DNA of 64,000 nucleotides from CAVVJA01 sp963809815 (GCA_963809815.1 CAWELM010000013.1:198188-262187), one strand, 5' to 3'; shown: positions 24,748 to 34,008, numbered from the stretch's first letter. Notes: generated by a model not told the origin, from the sequence alone. Made by a program: numbers and translations.

Positions 24748-24799
24748 GATCGCGGTTCCCTTCGCTCGCCGTCGCTCCGTGGGCGGCCTCTCACTCCCG

Positions 24800-24827
24800 C
24801 TACGAACACCTCTACCCCGAGCCGACA
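24800..24827 (-). promoter_or_regulatory. Second predicted ECF42-type promoter, ahead of the reductase remnant
   Basis: Minus strand TGTCGG (24827-24822), 17 bases, CGTAG (24804-24800), about 50 bases before ATG 24747. Flanking bases also match the first site over roughly 70 bases, including a shared GGCCGCCCAC element between promoter and start, so the two leaders are related by duplication or selection for co-regulation. Confidence 0.6.
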
Positions 24828-25097
24828 CCGTCTCCCAGACTCATGTCCAGCACTTTCCGGTACGCCGACTGTCATCGATCCGACAGCGCAACGGTGCCGG
24901 GCGAGGCGTTGCGTGGGAAATGGGTTGCGACGACGCGAATCAAGTCGCGAGGATTCCGATCGCCCGCTCAACGCGGACCCGGTAGGTGCGGAGATTGGCG
25001 TGCAACTCGAAGACAGCCGTGCACTCGTGAGGCCGGATCGGCGCACTGGGCCAACCCGACCGTCGCGATGCGCCGCCCACTCCGCCGGGCACCCGTC
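24828..25097. other. Intergenic DNA with no supported gene
   Basis: About 270 bases between the reductase leader and the FAD oxidoreductase. A forward frame is open in phase with the oxidoreductase, but its translation is arginine-rich and unlike the family, so I treat it as untranslated leader or decayed sequence. Confidence 0.5.
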
Positions 25098-26492
25098 ATG
25101 AGCGGTTCGTCGGCCCGTTGGCAAGCGCTGAATGACCGCATCGCCGGCGACGTCATCCTCCCTGACTCGCCCGGCTACGACACCGCACGCAAACCCGCTA
25201 TCGCCCGGTTCGACCACGTCCGGCCACAGGCGATCGTACGATGCCAAACTCCGATCGACGTCGCCATGACGCTCGAGCTGGCGCGCGGCTCGGGCGTACC
25301 AGTCGCACCGCGAAGCGGCGGGCACTGCTTCGCGGGCCGATCCACCACGTCTGGGGTGGTCATCGACCTCTCGCCCATGACGAGCACCTCGCTGCAGGAC
25401 GGACTGGCGGTCGCCGGGGCAGGAACGCGTCTTGGCGGGCTATACGACTCGCTCTCACGGCACGGCCGGACAATCCCGGCCGGATGCGGCCCGACGGTGG
25501 GGATCGCCGGCCTGACGCTCGGGGGCGGCCTCGGAATCCTCGGCCGGAAGTACGGCCTGACCGCCGATCACCTGGTCGGCGCGCAGGTGGTGGTGCCCGA
25601 TGGCCGCGTGCTCGACTGCGATGATCACCACGACCGAGAGCTGTTCTGGGCGCTGCGCGGAGCGGGCGGTGGACAGTTCGGCGTAGTTACGTCCCTGACC
25701 TTCAGAACCGTTCCGACGCCGGCCTGTACCGCCTTCCATCTGACGTGGCCGATCGCCCAGGCCGCGGGGATCGTGGAGGCGTGGCAGAGCTGGGCTCCCG
25801 CCGCCGCGGACGAGTTGGCGGCCAGCCTTCTCCTGACCGCGCCCGACAATCCGGACGCGCCACCCGTCGTCCATTTATTCGGGGCGATGCTCGGCAGCCA
25901 AGCCGACACCGATGAGCTGCTCGAGCAGCTGCCAACTCAGACCGACCCGTCCTCGGTAGTTCAAGTGCCTGGCTCGCATCGCGAGGCCAAGCGGTACCTG
26001 GCCGAACACGGACCTGGTGACCAGCGACCGGGCGGCCACGTGTACAGCAAGTCGGAGTTCTTCACTCGGCTGCTGCCCGCGTCAACGATCACCGCGCTGA
26101 TTGACCACCTGGCCACCGGGCGGGTCGCCGGGGTGTCTCGCGAACTCGATTTCACGCCGTGGGGCGGGGCCTACAACCGGGTGCGCGCCGATGCCACCGC
26201 GTTCCCGCATCGACAAGCCCGGTTCCTGCTCAAACATGCGGTGGTCGTTCCCGCAGACGCTCCGGCGAGCCGCCGGCAACAAGCCCGCGACTGGCTTACC
26301 AAGTCCTGGGCTGCGGTAACTCCATGGGGCAATGGAGGCGTATACCCGAACTTCCCCGACAACGACCTCCACGACCCGGGACGCCACTACTACGGCCTCA
26401 ACTACGAGGACCTGACCCGGGTCAAGGCACGCTACGACCCGGGCGAGTTCCTCCACTTCCCACAGTCGATCCCGTCCCGCCCGAACACCTAG
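25098..26492 (+). CDS. FAD-binding oxidoreductase, berberine-bridge-enzyme-like
   Basis: A 464-residue flavoprotein from ATG 25098. The FAD-binding PCMH domain shows VAPRSGGHCFAG, where H76 is the likely 8-alpha-histidyl flavin attachment site, and IPAGCGPTVGIAGLTLGGGLG, where C130 could provide a second covalent link although it is one position off the usual GxCPxVG spacing. The C-terminal BBE segment is YPNFPDNDLHDPGRHYYGLN followed by LTRVKARYDPGEFLHFPQSI. These enzymes oxidise alcohols, sugars or alkaloid-like molecules, often in secondary metabolism. No signal peptide is seen and no cluster partners are evident. Confidence 0.88.
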   Translation: MSGSSARWQALNDRIAGDVILPDSPGYDTARKPAIARFDHVRPQAIVRCQTPIDVAMTLELARGSGVPVAPRSGGHCFAGRSTTSGVVIDLSPMTSTSLQDGLAVAGAGTRLGGLYDSLSRHGRTIPAGCGPTVGIAGLTLGGGLGILGRKYGLTADHLVGAQVVVPDGRVLDCDDHHDRELFWALRGAGGGQFGVVTSLTFRTVPTPACTAFHLTWPIAQAAGIVEAWQSWAPAAADELAASLLLTAPDNPDAPPVVHLFGAMLGSQADTDELLEQLPTQTDPSSVVQVPGSHREAKRYLAEHGPGDQRPGGHVYSKSEFFTRLLPASTITALIDHLATGRVAGVSRELDFTPWGGAYNRVRADATAFPHRQARFLLKHAVVVPADAPASRRQQARDWLTKSWAAVTPWGNGGVYPNFPDNDLHDPGRHYYGLNYEDLTRVKARYDPGEFLHFPQSIPSRPNT

Positions 26493-26559
26493 TACGCCCG
26501 CCACGGCTCATCGAGCAACGGACAACATCGCTACGTGACGACTGCCGGCTCGTATCTGC

Positions 26560-27525
26560 TCAGGCGACGTCGGCCCCTGCCGTATCGGCGACATTGACGA
26601 CGATTTTGCCGCTCGCCCGCTCGCGCTCGAGCGCGGCGAGCGCGTCGACCGCCTGCTCCAGCGGAACAATGCGCGCCACGCGCGACACCAGCTGGCCCTG
26701 GGCGCACGCTTCGGCCAGCGATGCCAACGTGGACGGGTCGGGCTGCACGGCGACGCTGGTCACGGTGATGCCTCGCTCGTGCGGCGCGGCGGCCGGCGTG
26801 GTCGTCACGAACCTCCCGCCGTCGCGTGTCGCGGCCAGCTCCGCAGGCCACACCCGCGGACCGACCAGGTCGATGGTGGCATCCACGCCCGGCCCGATCA
26901 GAGTCCTGACCTGCCCGGCCAGGTCGCCGTCACGATCGACGACGTCGCTCGCGCCGAGCTCGCGGGCCGCATCCGCCGCGGACGCGGCGACTGATGCGAT
27001 CACCCGGGCCCGCCGGGCCTGCGCCAGTTGGGTGACAAAACCGCCGACCCCGCCTGTCGCCCCGACTACCAACACAGTGTCCGCGGACGCCACCGCGGCG
27101 CTGTCCAGCGTCAGGATCGCGGTCAGCCCACTGACCGGAAGCGCCGCGGCGGCCGGCAGGTCCAGGCCGGTCGGGACCGCAGCGATGGTGCCCGCCGGCA
27201 CCGCGATCAGCTCGGCGAGGGCGCCGATGCCCGACCACGGCTGCGGGCTGAACCCCAGCACCCGTTCCCCCGAGGTGAACCCGGATACCTCGCTGCCGAC
27301 GCTCTCCACGATGCCGGCGAAGTCCCAGCCGAGCACCTGCGGGAGGCCGTTGCCGCCGCCCGCGCCAACAAACGCGCCATGCGTCGTCGCGACATCCCAC
27401 GGACCGAGTGCGGCGTACACGACCCGGATCAGTACCCCGTCGTCCGCGACGACCGGCTCGTCGACCTCACGGACATCCACCCCGCCCAGCCCGTCGAAGC
27501 TACTCAGCACGACCGCTCGCACCAT
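26560..27525 (-). CDS. Zinc-type alcohol dehydrogenase-like / quinone oxidoreductase (MDR superfamily)
   Basis: A 321-residue MDR protein from ATG 27525 (ATG 27537 is also possible). It has the N-terminal GroES-like domain (LIRVVYAALGPWDVATTHGA, VLGWDFAGIVESVGSEV), the nucleotide site VLVVGATGGVGGFVTQLAQ and a C-terminal VVNV strand. Zinc-binding cysteines are absent, so it belongs with the zinc-independent quinone/enone reductases that use NADPH. It converges with the FAD oxidoreductase. Confidence 0.87.
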   Translation of the reverse strand: MVRAVVLSSFDGLGGVDVREVDEPVVADDGVLIRVVYAALGPWDVATTHGAFVGAGGGNGLPQVLGWDFAGIVESVGSEVSGFTSGERVLGFSPQPWSGIGALAELIAVPAGTIAAVPTGLDLPAAAALPVSGLTAILTLDSAAVASADTVLVVGATGGVGGFVTQLAQARRARVIASVAASAADAARELGASDVVDRDGDLAGQVRTLIGPGVDATIDLVGPRVWPAELAATRDGGRFVTTTPAAAPHERGITVTSVAVQPDPSTLASLAEACAQGQLVSRVARIVPLEQAVDALAALERERASGKIVVNVADTAGADVA

Positions 27526-27747
27526 TACACCGCCCATCCCGCCGTTTCGTCCCACCAATCCCCAGCCTGCCGCAACAGCCCAGGTCCCGGAAGACAACCG
27601 GAGGCGATCACGCAGTCCGCCTTGTCCGTGAGCATCACGTCCGTCCGCACAGAACAGCTGATTCCAGGGCCGTGTGGGCCTGTCGCCTGGATGACAGGTC
27701 TCCTGTCGTCGTGGTGACTGTCCGTGGGTGGTGCGGGCGGCACGATG

Positions 27748-27763
27748 TGTTTCGTCGGCGGGA
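27748..27763 (+). repeat. Leader repeat, copy 1 (TGTTTCGTCGGCGGGA)
   Basis: The 16-base sequence here is repeated exactly at 28001-28016. Each copy lies about 25 bases ahead of a Shine-Dalgarno-like GGATGAGGAG or GGATAGGAG and an ATG (27787 and 28042). It may be a shared promoter or untranslated-leader element of two small genes beside the Crp/Fnr regulator. Confidence 0.6.
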
Positions 27764-27786
27764 CCACAGCGGATGAGGAGCACAAA

Positions 27787-27990
27787 ATGACCACCATCAC
27801 CACCACCGTCCGGACCCATCGCCATGGCCTCGCCGTGGTCGGTGCCCTCGCCGCCCTGGTTCTCGCCGCCGTCGCCCTGCTGCTGTTCAACACCAGCCAG
27901 GTGCACGACATGCACCACCTGATCACCAGCAACCACGTCCTGCCGCAGTTCGTGCGAACCCTCCTCGGCGCCGGACGCCTCGGGTCCTAA
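27787..27990 (+). CDS. Small single-span membrane protein
   Basis: A 67-residue protein from ATG 27787 with GAGGAG upstream. Residues about 14-36 (GLAVVGALAALVLAAVALLLF) form one membrane helix. The tail has several histidines and methionines (VHDMHHLITSNHV), which could bind metal or haem but this is a guess. No homologue is recognised. It lies between an oxidoreductase and a Crp/Fnr regulator. Confidence 0.6.
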   Translation: MTTITTTVRTHRHGLAVVGALAALVLAAVALLLFNTSQVHDMHHLITSNHVLPQFVRTLLGAGRLGS

Positions 27991-28000
27991 GCCGGGTCAT

Positions 28001-28016
28001 TGTTTCGTCGGCGGGA
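28001..28016 (+). repeat. Leader repeat, copy 2 (TGTTTCGTCGGCGGGA)
   Basis: Exact copy of 27748-27763. It precedes GGATAGGAGC and an ATG at 28042 that opens a 62-codon frame of doubtful character, ending at 28230. Just inside that frame is a small perfect hairpin (CGCCGCC-TTGC-GGCGGCG, 28051-28068). Confidence 0.55.
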
Positions 28017-28130
28017 TTGCACAGGGATAGGAGCAGGACCCATGAGACTGCGCCGCCTTGCGGCGGCGGAGATGGTGAGGACGCCGGCTGGGGCCTGGCC
28101 CGGACGGGGGTTCGGTGTCCTCCCGGGGGG

Positions 28131-28163
28131 GTCGAGGCGGACGGTCATGCCGTCCGCCTCGAC
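28131..28163. promoter_or_regulatory. Perfect 14-bp inverted repeat upstream of the Crp/Fnr gene
   Basis: GTCGAGGCGGACGG (28131-28144) and its exact complement (28150-28163) are separated by five bases. The stem is GC-rich with no T-run after it, so it could be a terminator for the preceding small genes, an attenuator, or an operator for the regulator 110 bases downstream. Confidence 0.7.
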
Positions 28164-28275
28164 GTCCACTGCCCGGACGCCCCCTCTCCTCGTCCTACCG
28201 GCGGAGGTCCCAGGCCCTTCTGCGGCATGACGCCCTGCCCGGTGGTGTCGGTGCTGCGCAGCGTCGCCGGCGGAC

Positions 28276-28965
28276 GTGATGATGCTAGGCGTGACGATTG
28301 CTGAGGAACTTGCGGCGTTGGGGTTGTTCCACGGCCTCGGCGAGGCGGACATCGCCGCCCTGGCCCAGGTCAGCTTCCTACGCCGTCTCGCGCGCGGACA
28401 GGTGCTCTTCCTCGCCGGCGAGCCGAGCGAGCACCTGTGCGTGGTGCGCTCGGGGCTGCTGCGGGTGGTGACCAGCTCGCCCCACGGGGAGCAGTTCGTG
28501 CTCTCGAACATCGCGCCGGGCCAGACCCTGGGCGAGCTGTCGATCCTGGACGGCATGCCGCGCTCGGCCGACGTCGTGGCGGCCGAGACGACCGAGCTGA
28601 TGGTCGTACCGGCCGCCGCGGTGCGGGCGTTGCTCGACCGGGAGCCGGCCGCGCTGCGGGCCTTCGCGATGGAACTCGCGCGCAGCCTGCGGCGGCTCAC
28701 CGGGGCGATGGGCGACATCCTGTTCCTCGATCTGCCCCGCCGGCTGGCCAAGCTGCTGGTCGCGGGCGCCGTCGCCGGGCCCGACGGCACCTACCGCGTC
28801 GACCTGGCCGGCAGCCAATCGGTGCTCGCCGCCCAGTTAGGGGTCACCCGGCAATCGCTGAACAAGGCGCTGACCGGGCTGGCCAAACGCGGCTGGATCG
28901 ACGTCGCCGGCCGCGACGTCGTGCTGCGCGACGTTGCCGCCCTAGCCCGCTTCGTCGCCAGCTAA
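28276..28965 (+). CDS. Crp/Fnr-family transcriptional regulator
   Basis: A 229-residue protein from ATG 28276 (28279 or GTG 28291 also possible). The cyclic-nucleotide-binding fold is at about 15-130 (LFHGLGEADIAALAQVSFLR, GQVLFLAGEPSEHLCVVRSG, GELSILDGMPRSADVVA). The phosphate-cassette arginine is kept (MPRSADV), so nucleotide binding is possible. The winged helix with recognition segment LAAQLGVTRQSLNKALTGLAKRGW is at about 180-205. No N-terminal cysteine cluster of Fnr type is seen. It may control the small genes just upstream. Confidence 0.9.
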   Translation: MMMLGVTIAEELAALGLFHGLGEADIAALAQVSFLRRLARGQVLFLAGEPSEHLCVVRSGLLRVVTSSPHGEQFVLSNIAPGQTLGELSILDGMPRSADVVAAETTELMVVPAAAVRALLDREPAALRAFAMELARSLRRLTGAMGDILFLDLPRRLAKLLVAGAVAGPDGTYRVDLAGSQSVLAAQLGVTRQSLNKALTGLAKRGWIDVAGRDVVLRDVAALARFVAS

Positions 28966-29129
28966 CCGCCGGGTGATTGATCGGCACGAGTTGAGATCGT
29001 TCGTCATTAGCCGGTGCGGCCAGGAGGCCGTCGAGTTCAGCCGCTGTCAGCGAATCCAGGGTGGCGAGTAGGCAACCGCCTCCTCGATCGGGTGCCATCG
29101 TGCCTGGGGGTCACGACCCGGTGATCTCC

Positions 29130-29735
29130 CTACCGACGCTGCTGGATGCCCTCTGGATTGGTTGGTGGGGCTGTCGGTTTGGGCTGGGTGTCGGTTGGTG
29201 CGCAGCCGGCCATCGCTGTGTGGAGGAGGGCGTCGCGGTGGGTGGCGAGTTGGGTTGGGGTGAGGGTGCGGATTGGGCGCCATAGGGATCCGAGGGCTGC
29301 GGTGGCGCGTGCGGTGGCTGCGGTGCCGTTGGCGGTGGAGCCGGTGATGGCGTGGCATATGCGCTCGGTGTTGTGGTGGAGCCGGGCGCCGATCTGGGGG
29401 TGGTTCAGCGCGGCTTTGTCGCTGTCGACCCAGGCCGCGATCTGGCTGTGGTCGGTCAGCGTGCTGAGGTAGTCCTCGAGCAGGGCGCGCACCCCGCCGG
29501 GCCAGTGGGGTGTGGTCGGGTGGCGGTCGATGAGGGCGTCCAGGCTGTCGAGCAGCGGGTCGGCTATCGCGTGCAGTAGGTCGTTTTTGGTGCGGAAGTG
29601 GTAGCTGACTGCGGCCTTGCTCATGCCGGTGGCGGCGGCCAGCTCGGCGACGCTGGTCGCGTCGTAGCCGCGACGGGTGAAGCTGTCCAGCGCGGCGGCG
29701 AGCAGCGTGTCGCGTCGGTTGCGGGTGGCGGGCAT
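29130..29735 (-). CDS. TetR-family transcriptional regulator
   Basis: A 201-residue protein. The DNA-binding domain is clear: RRDTLLAAALDSFTRRGYDA, then SVAELAAATGMSKAAVSYHF and RTKNDLLHAIADPLL. The remainder is the helical ligand and dimer domain, and the last 25 residues are a Pro/Thr-rich tail. It is divergent from the Hsp20 gene. The 290-base intergenic region holds both promoters; a loose TTAC...GTAA palindrome lies near 29759-29795 but I do not claim it as operator. Confidence 0.88.
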   Translation of the reverse strand: MPATRNRRDTLLAAALDSFTRRGYDATSVAELAAATGMSKAAVSYHFRTKNDLLHAIADPLLDSLDALIDRHPTTPHWPGGVRALLEDYLSTLTDHSQIAAWVDSDKAALNHPQIGARLHHNTERICHAITGSTANGTAATARATAALGSLWRPIRTLTPTQLATHRDALLHTAMAGCAPTDTQPKPTAPPTNPEGIQQRR

Positions 29736-30024
29736 GGTGGGCCTTCCGGGTGTGACCGGTTACTGGACGGACGTTCACCCAGCAGTGTACGGTAAGGCCT
29801 GTCGGCGCGCCGCCGCCGGTCAGCCACAGCGTGATCATTCGACAGTCGCTAAGACGACCAACACGCGCTCCCCGGTACGGCCGGCGGGCGCCGGCAGAAG
29901 GGTCTGCTTCCGGCTGGGACACGCGGTGACACGACACACCGCGCGCGCCCCGGCCGGCGGCACGGCAGGATCCCTCCGCGCAGGTTCCCTGCAGTGGAGC
30001 CGCCACCTAATAGAGGTGAGAATC

Positions 30025-30786
30025 ATGCTGGTCGGCACCGATCCGTTCCGGGACCTCGACCGGCTCGCCCCACAGGTCTGGGGTACCACGGCCCGTCCGG
30101 CGGCGATGCCGATGGATGCCTGGCGGGACGGCGAGCAGATCGTGGTGCAGTTCGACCTGCCAGGGGTGGACATGTACTCGGTGGACCTGGACGTGCCGCG
30201 CAACGTGCTCACCGTGCGGGCCGAGCGTCGCCCGTCAAAGCGTCGCCGGTCAACCGGCGAGGACACCGAGATGATCGCCGCCGAACGCCCGCGAGGGCTG
30301 CTCAGGCGGCAGCTGATCCTCGGCGACACCCCGGACACCGACCGGGTGCAAGCCAGCTACAGCGCCGGTGTCCTCACGCTGCGCATCCCGGTCGCCGAAA
30401 AAGCCAAACCGGGCAAGATCGCGATCGCCAACGCTGACGCGGTCCGGACGCCGACCGTGCTGCGCTCACCGGCTAGGCGACACCCGATGGCCAGACACGT
30501 CGTGCACCGCCGCAACGGCCAGGTCGACGAATACCAGGAACTGCCCGACACCGAACACCTGGAACCCGACCTGGTCACGGTGACCTTCCCCGACGGATCG
30601 CTGCGGTCCTACCACGTCGAGGCCGGACTCGGCGGTGTCGGCTTCGAATTCGCGGACGCCGGAATCCTCGTACTGCGATTCCAAGACAGCGACCACGTAC
30701 TCAGCGCCTTCGCGCCCACCGCCTGGACCTCGGTCAGCGGCACCGCACTCGGCGACCGCGGCCGACGATCATCCAGCGGCCGCTGA
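30025..30786 (+). CDS. Hsp20/alpha-crystallin-type small heat-shock protein with C-terminal extension
   Basis: A 253-residue protein; GAGGTGAG precedes ATG 30025. Residues about 1-140 are a normal actinobacterial Hsp20: MDAWRDGEQIVVQFDLPGVD, VDLDVPRNVLTVRAERR, RGLLRRQLILGDTPDTDRVQ and ASYSAGVLTLRIPVAEKAKP, followed by the KIAI tail. These chaperones hold unfolded proteins and form oligomers. Family members usually stop here near 145 residues. This one continues for about 105 residues (RHVVHRRNGQVDEYQELPD, then VTVTFPDGSLRSYHVEAGLG), a beta-rich sequence that looks like a second small domain. Confidence 0.85.
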   Translation: MLVGTDPFRDLDRLAPQVWGTTARPAAMPMDAWRDGEQIVVQFDLPGVDMYSVDLDVPRNVLTVRAERRPSKRRRSTGEDTEMIAAERPRGLLRRQLILGDTPDTDRVQASYSAGVLTLRIPVAEKAKPGKIAIANADAVRTPTVLRSPARRHPMARHVVHRRNGQVDEYQELPDTEHLEPDLVTVTFPDGSLRSYHVEAGLGGVGFEFADAGILVLRFQDSDHVLSAFAPTAWTSVSGTALGDRGRRSSSGR

Positions 30787-30839
30787 GGTCCACACGACGC
30801 CAGCGCTCCGGCTCGATCTACAACGGTCGCCACATTCGG

Positions 30840-31160
30840 ATGCACCACAGCGAACCATCGGCGCAACGTCCTCTTCACCATCGCTCGGCACCCGGGCAGA
30901 CTCCCGAGGGGCGTCGGCTGATACAGCGCATCGCACTGCTGCTGGGTGAGCGGACCAGCCTCAGCAGAGTGATGTTGATCGTCTTGACCGGCGCACTGAT
31001 CTTCGGGTTGATCGGCTTCGCTGCTCACGCCTTGTGGGTCGTCGCCGTTATCACGATCGCTATCGGCGTCGGTTACCTCGCCGCCAATACTCGACGCGAC
31101 CGCGGCGATGCTGTCAACCAGCGGCAGGAGGACGAGCTGGACACCGCCCGACGCGGGTGA
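30840..31160 (+). CDS. Small membrane protein of unknown function
   Basis: A 106-residue frame whose middle (MLIVLTGALIFGLIGFAAHA and LWVVAVITIAIGVGYLAANT) forms two membrane helices, ending in a charged tail. The N-terminal 35 residues are less convincing and a later start is possible. It converges with the YihY gene, 15 bases away. No family is recognised. Confidence 0.5.
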   Translation: MHHSEPSAQRPLHHRSAPGQTPEGRRLIQRIALLLGERTSLSRVMLIVLTGALIFGLIGFAAHALWVVAVITIAIGVGYLAANTRRDRGDAVNQRQEDELDTARRG

Positions 31161-31175
31161 CGCACGAAACGCAGT

Positions 31176-32180
31176 TCACGGTTCGGTGGTCGGATCGTGC
31201 GGGGAGACCGGTTGGTCGAAGTCCACGTCGACGTTCTGGGATTCCTTGTGTTGCTCGGTGGCCGGGTAGGAGGCATAAGCACGCCGGTCGCCCGCGGTGA
31301 GTTCGGTGTTCTCGTTGAACGGGGTCATCAGGCTGCGCGGCCAGAACTTGCCGGCGCGGACGACGTTGATCTCGGCGCACAGCAGGACGGTTACGGCGCC
31401 GAGGTAGATCCAGGCGATCAGCCCGAGCACCAGTCCGAAGACGCCGTAGGTGGCGCTGGCGCCTTTGAGTGCGTGCCCGACGGCATAGGTACCGATGACC
31501 TGCAGAAGCTGCCAAGTGATGGCCGCTGCGATCGCACCCCCACGGACCTGGCGAGTGGAGATCTCGCGGGCGGTGAGGACGCGGAACGCAAAAATGAATA
31601 GCAGCGCGTTCACGACCACCGCGGCCACCGAGGTCAGGGCCCGCGACCCGGCTCCGAGATCGGCCCCGTAGGCATGCGCGGCGGTGCTGAGCGCCGACAG
31701 GACGGTGGTGAGCAGGAGGCCGCCGCCGATGACCAGCAGCAGCAGCAGACTGATGCCGCGGGACTTGATTGCGTTCGGGCGGGCGTGACGTGGCACGCCC
31801 CAGATCTTGTTCATGGCGTTTTGAGCCGCCTGGGCGACACCCAGCCCGCCGTACACGCTGCCCAGCAAGCCCACGGTCAGGGCCAGCGGGTTGCCGTGCA
31901 GGGAGTGGATATTGCTGGCCAGCTGGTCGCCGATGACCGGAAACTGGGCCACCGCCGAACTCACGACCTCCTGCTGCAGGTCTGCGTTGCCGTGCAGGGC
32001 GTAACCCAGCACGGTGACCAGCAACAGCAGCAGCGGAAACACCGACAGGAATCCATAGAAAGTGATCAAGGCGGCCAGATAATTGCCTTGATCATCGATG
32101 TACTTGTAGACCACCGCCAGCGGCAACCCAGCCCATCGGTGGCGACGCTGAAACCTGTCGAGTGCGTCCGCTTTACCCAT
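31176..32180 (-). CDS. YihY/virulence factor BrkB family membrane protein
   Basis: A 334-residue integral membrane protein with about six helices. Family marks are the N-terminal DDQGNYLAALITFYGFLSVF, PLLLLLVTVLGY, LLGSVYGGLGVAQAAQNAMN and the late block ATYGVFGLVLGLIAWIYLGA followed by LLCAEINVV. The role of YihY/BrkB proteins is unsettled; they were once taken for RNase BN by mistake. The last 60 residues are polar and cytoplasmic. It stands alone. Confidence 0.88.
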   Translation of the reverse strand: MGKADALDRFQRRHRWAGLPLAVVYKYIDDQGNYLAALITFYGFLSVFPLLLLLVTVLGYALHGNADLQQEVVSSAVAQFPVIGDQLASNIHSLHGNPLALTVGLLGSVYGGLGVAQAAQNAMNKIWGVPRHARPNAIKSRGISLLLLLVIGGGLLLTTVLSALSTAAHAYGADLGAGSRALTSVAAVVVNALLFIFAFRVLTAREISTRQVRGGAIAAAITWQLLQVIGTYAVGHALKGASATYGVFGLVLGLIAWIYLGAVTVLLCAEINVVRAGKFWPRSLMTPFNENTELTAGDRRAYASYPATEQHKESQNVDVDFDQPVSPHDPTTEP

Positions 32181-33143
32181 GCCGATTCACCTGCCGACGC
32201 CGACCACTGGGGTACTGCCACCTCAGCGCCACCGTAGCCGCCGGTCAACGACGCTGCCGCGGACAAGCGTGGGTGGCGGTCCATAGGGCGCACTGCGTGT
32301 CGCGGTAAGCCGACGTTCACCGGACAGGCGACATCCGGGTCCTGCTGCGACAAGCGTGGGGCCGGACTCGGCCGCTCGCCCAGGCCGAGTCACCAAGCAG
32401 TGCCACGACTCGACACGGTTCGAATACGAAGCCGAACAGCGAGGGGCGCCGGTGAGCGTCCGGCGGAGCGACCTGAACGACCAACGGCTCGCCGCTAAGC
32501 ACCCGCCCAGGCAAGGTCAGGACTGCTTTGGGAGAAGGATCCGTGCTAGATCCGTTGGCACGGGCGTGATCCCCAAAGGACGCAAGGACCCACCCCAACA
32601 CGAATCCACGCCGCCGCCGGCGATGACCTGTGCGGCACCACGGATCTGCGGGCCGGATATGCCTGCTCGCAGCGCTAGGCGTCGGCTCTGCGCGTTTGAG
32701 CTAGGAGATCGACGGCCGGGCTCGCTACCGGACCGGCCCATCCCTCCCGTACGTCGGCCCGGGGGCATGACTTCGGCCTCGACGTTGGCTGGCTGTCGCG
32801 AGGTTGGGTCCCGTTCGCCGTTATCTGCCGACTCGCTGGTCGGGTGGCGTGTTGCGTTTGAGAGTTCGGCGCAGTTGCATGATCCGGATCGAACCGAGAA
32901 CAGCCGCGATCAGTAGCCCAATTCAGCCGCCGGCGACCGGCGGCTCGCGGACCGGAACCGCGAAACCACAGCGTTTACGATATGACGGTCCGGCCGCCGT
33001 CGGTCTCCCACGCGGCTGCCGGCAGCGGGTCGACACAGCCGATGCGACCGATCGTGGCGGCGGCCAGCGCATCCAAGCCCGACGCGGCTTCCAGAAGGCC
33101 GCCGTCGCCACGGAGTAGAGTGAAGTTACCAAGGGTATGTCGT
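32181..33143. other. Nearly 1 kb without a supported gene
   Basis: Several open frames exist on both strands, but none has family features. The least poor is on the minus strand at 32975-33235 (86 codons, ending AAAWETDGGRTVIS), whose ending recalls the GDWENDGGRV tail of the neighbouring DUF5994-like protein; this may be a distant relict or chance. I see no RNA gene or clear repeat. Confidence 0.5.
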
Positions 33144-33776
33144 ATGACGGTGCCCACGCCGCCCTCGCTCATGGCGATCCACAACCGGCCCGTTGGCGGG
33201 CTCGGATTGGCGTACATCATGGCCACCCTCGACACCGTGACCCGTTCGTCCTATGGACTCTCCGCACCGACATCGTCACCGGACGGTGTGCGGCTGCGGC
33301 TGCGTGCGAACCTCGGCAGCGGGTTCGTCGACGGCGCGTGGTGGCCGCGTTCGGGTGACCTCAGCGCGGAACTTCCTCCGCTGCTCAAGGCGATGTGGTC
33401 GGCCGGCCATCAGGTGTACCGGGTGACCTACGACCTGGCGAGCTGGGATCGGCCGCCCCGCCGCATGACGGTAACCGGACGTCCAGTGAAGCTCGACGGC
33501 TACCGCTCCGACGGGCCGACGCTGAGCTTGATCGACCAGTCCGGGTGGAAACGCATCGACCTGGTCGTGATTCCGCCGGCCACCGATGCTCAGGTAGCGC
33601 ACCGTGCGCTGGATCTCGCCGGACTCGACGGCGACCTGCACCGCGCCCAGGAGATTCTCCACGAGGCGGCCTCCGAGCGCCCGACACGGATGAGCCGCGA
33701 TGGCTGCCTCGAGCCGCCTCCAATCGGCGACTGGGAGAACGACGGCGGACGCGTGCTCGCCTCTTCACGGCGCTAG
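33144..33776 (+). CDS. DUF5994-family protein
   Basis: A 210-residue protein from ATG 33144; ATG 33171 or 33219 are alternatives since the first 30 residues are weak. The core VRLRLRANLGSGFVDGAWWP, RSGDLSAELPPLLKAM, YDLASWDRPPRRMTVTGRPV and RIDLVVIPPATDAQVAHRAL matches the DUF5994 pattern (RLRLxP...VDGAWWPRSxDLxxELP). This family is common in actinobacteria, sometimes duplicated, with no known function. Confidence 0.75.
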   Translation: MTVPTPPSLMAIHNRPVGGLGLAYIMATLDTVTRSSYGLSAPTSSPDGVRLRLRANLGSGFVDGAWWPRSGDLSAELPPLLKAMWSAGHQVYRVTYDLASWDRPPRRMTVTGRPVKLDGYRSDGPTLSLIDQSGWKRIDLVVIPPATDAQVAHRALDLAGLDGDLHRAQEILHEAASERPTRMSRDGCLEPPPIGDWENDGGRVLASSRR

Positions 33777-34008
33777 CCAGCACGGGCATCGGTTCAGACG
33801 CGGCGAGGCAGGTCGGGGTGCTGACGTAGCGACGGGCTGGCAGCCGCGTCGTCGTGCCTGGTGAGGACCAATCCGATGCGGCCAGGGCGCCGATAACGAA
33901 AATCGTGGGGCTGGCCTCGCGGGACTGAAGCATTGCCCCCACTGCCAGCAGACATGAAGCACCGCCCGGCAATTTTAATGAGTTGATACGAGAACATAGG
34001 GATATTCG

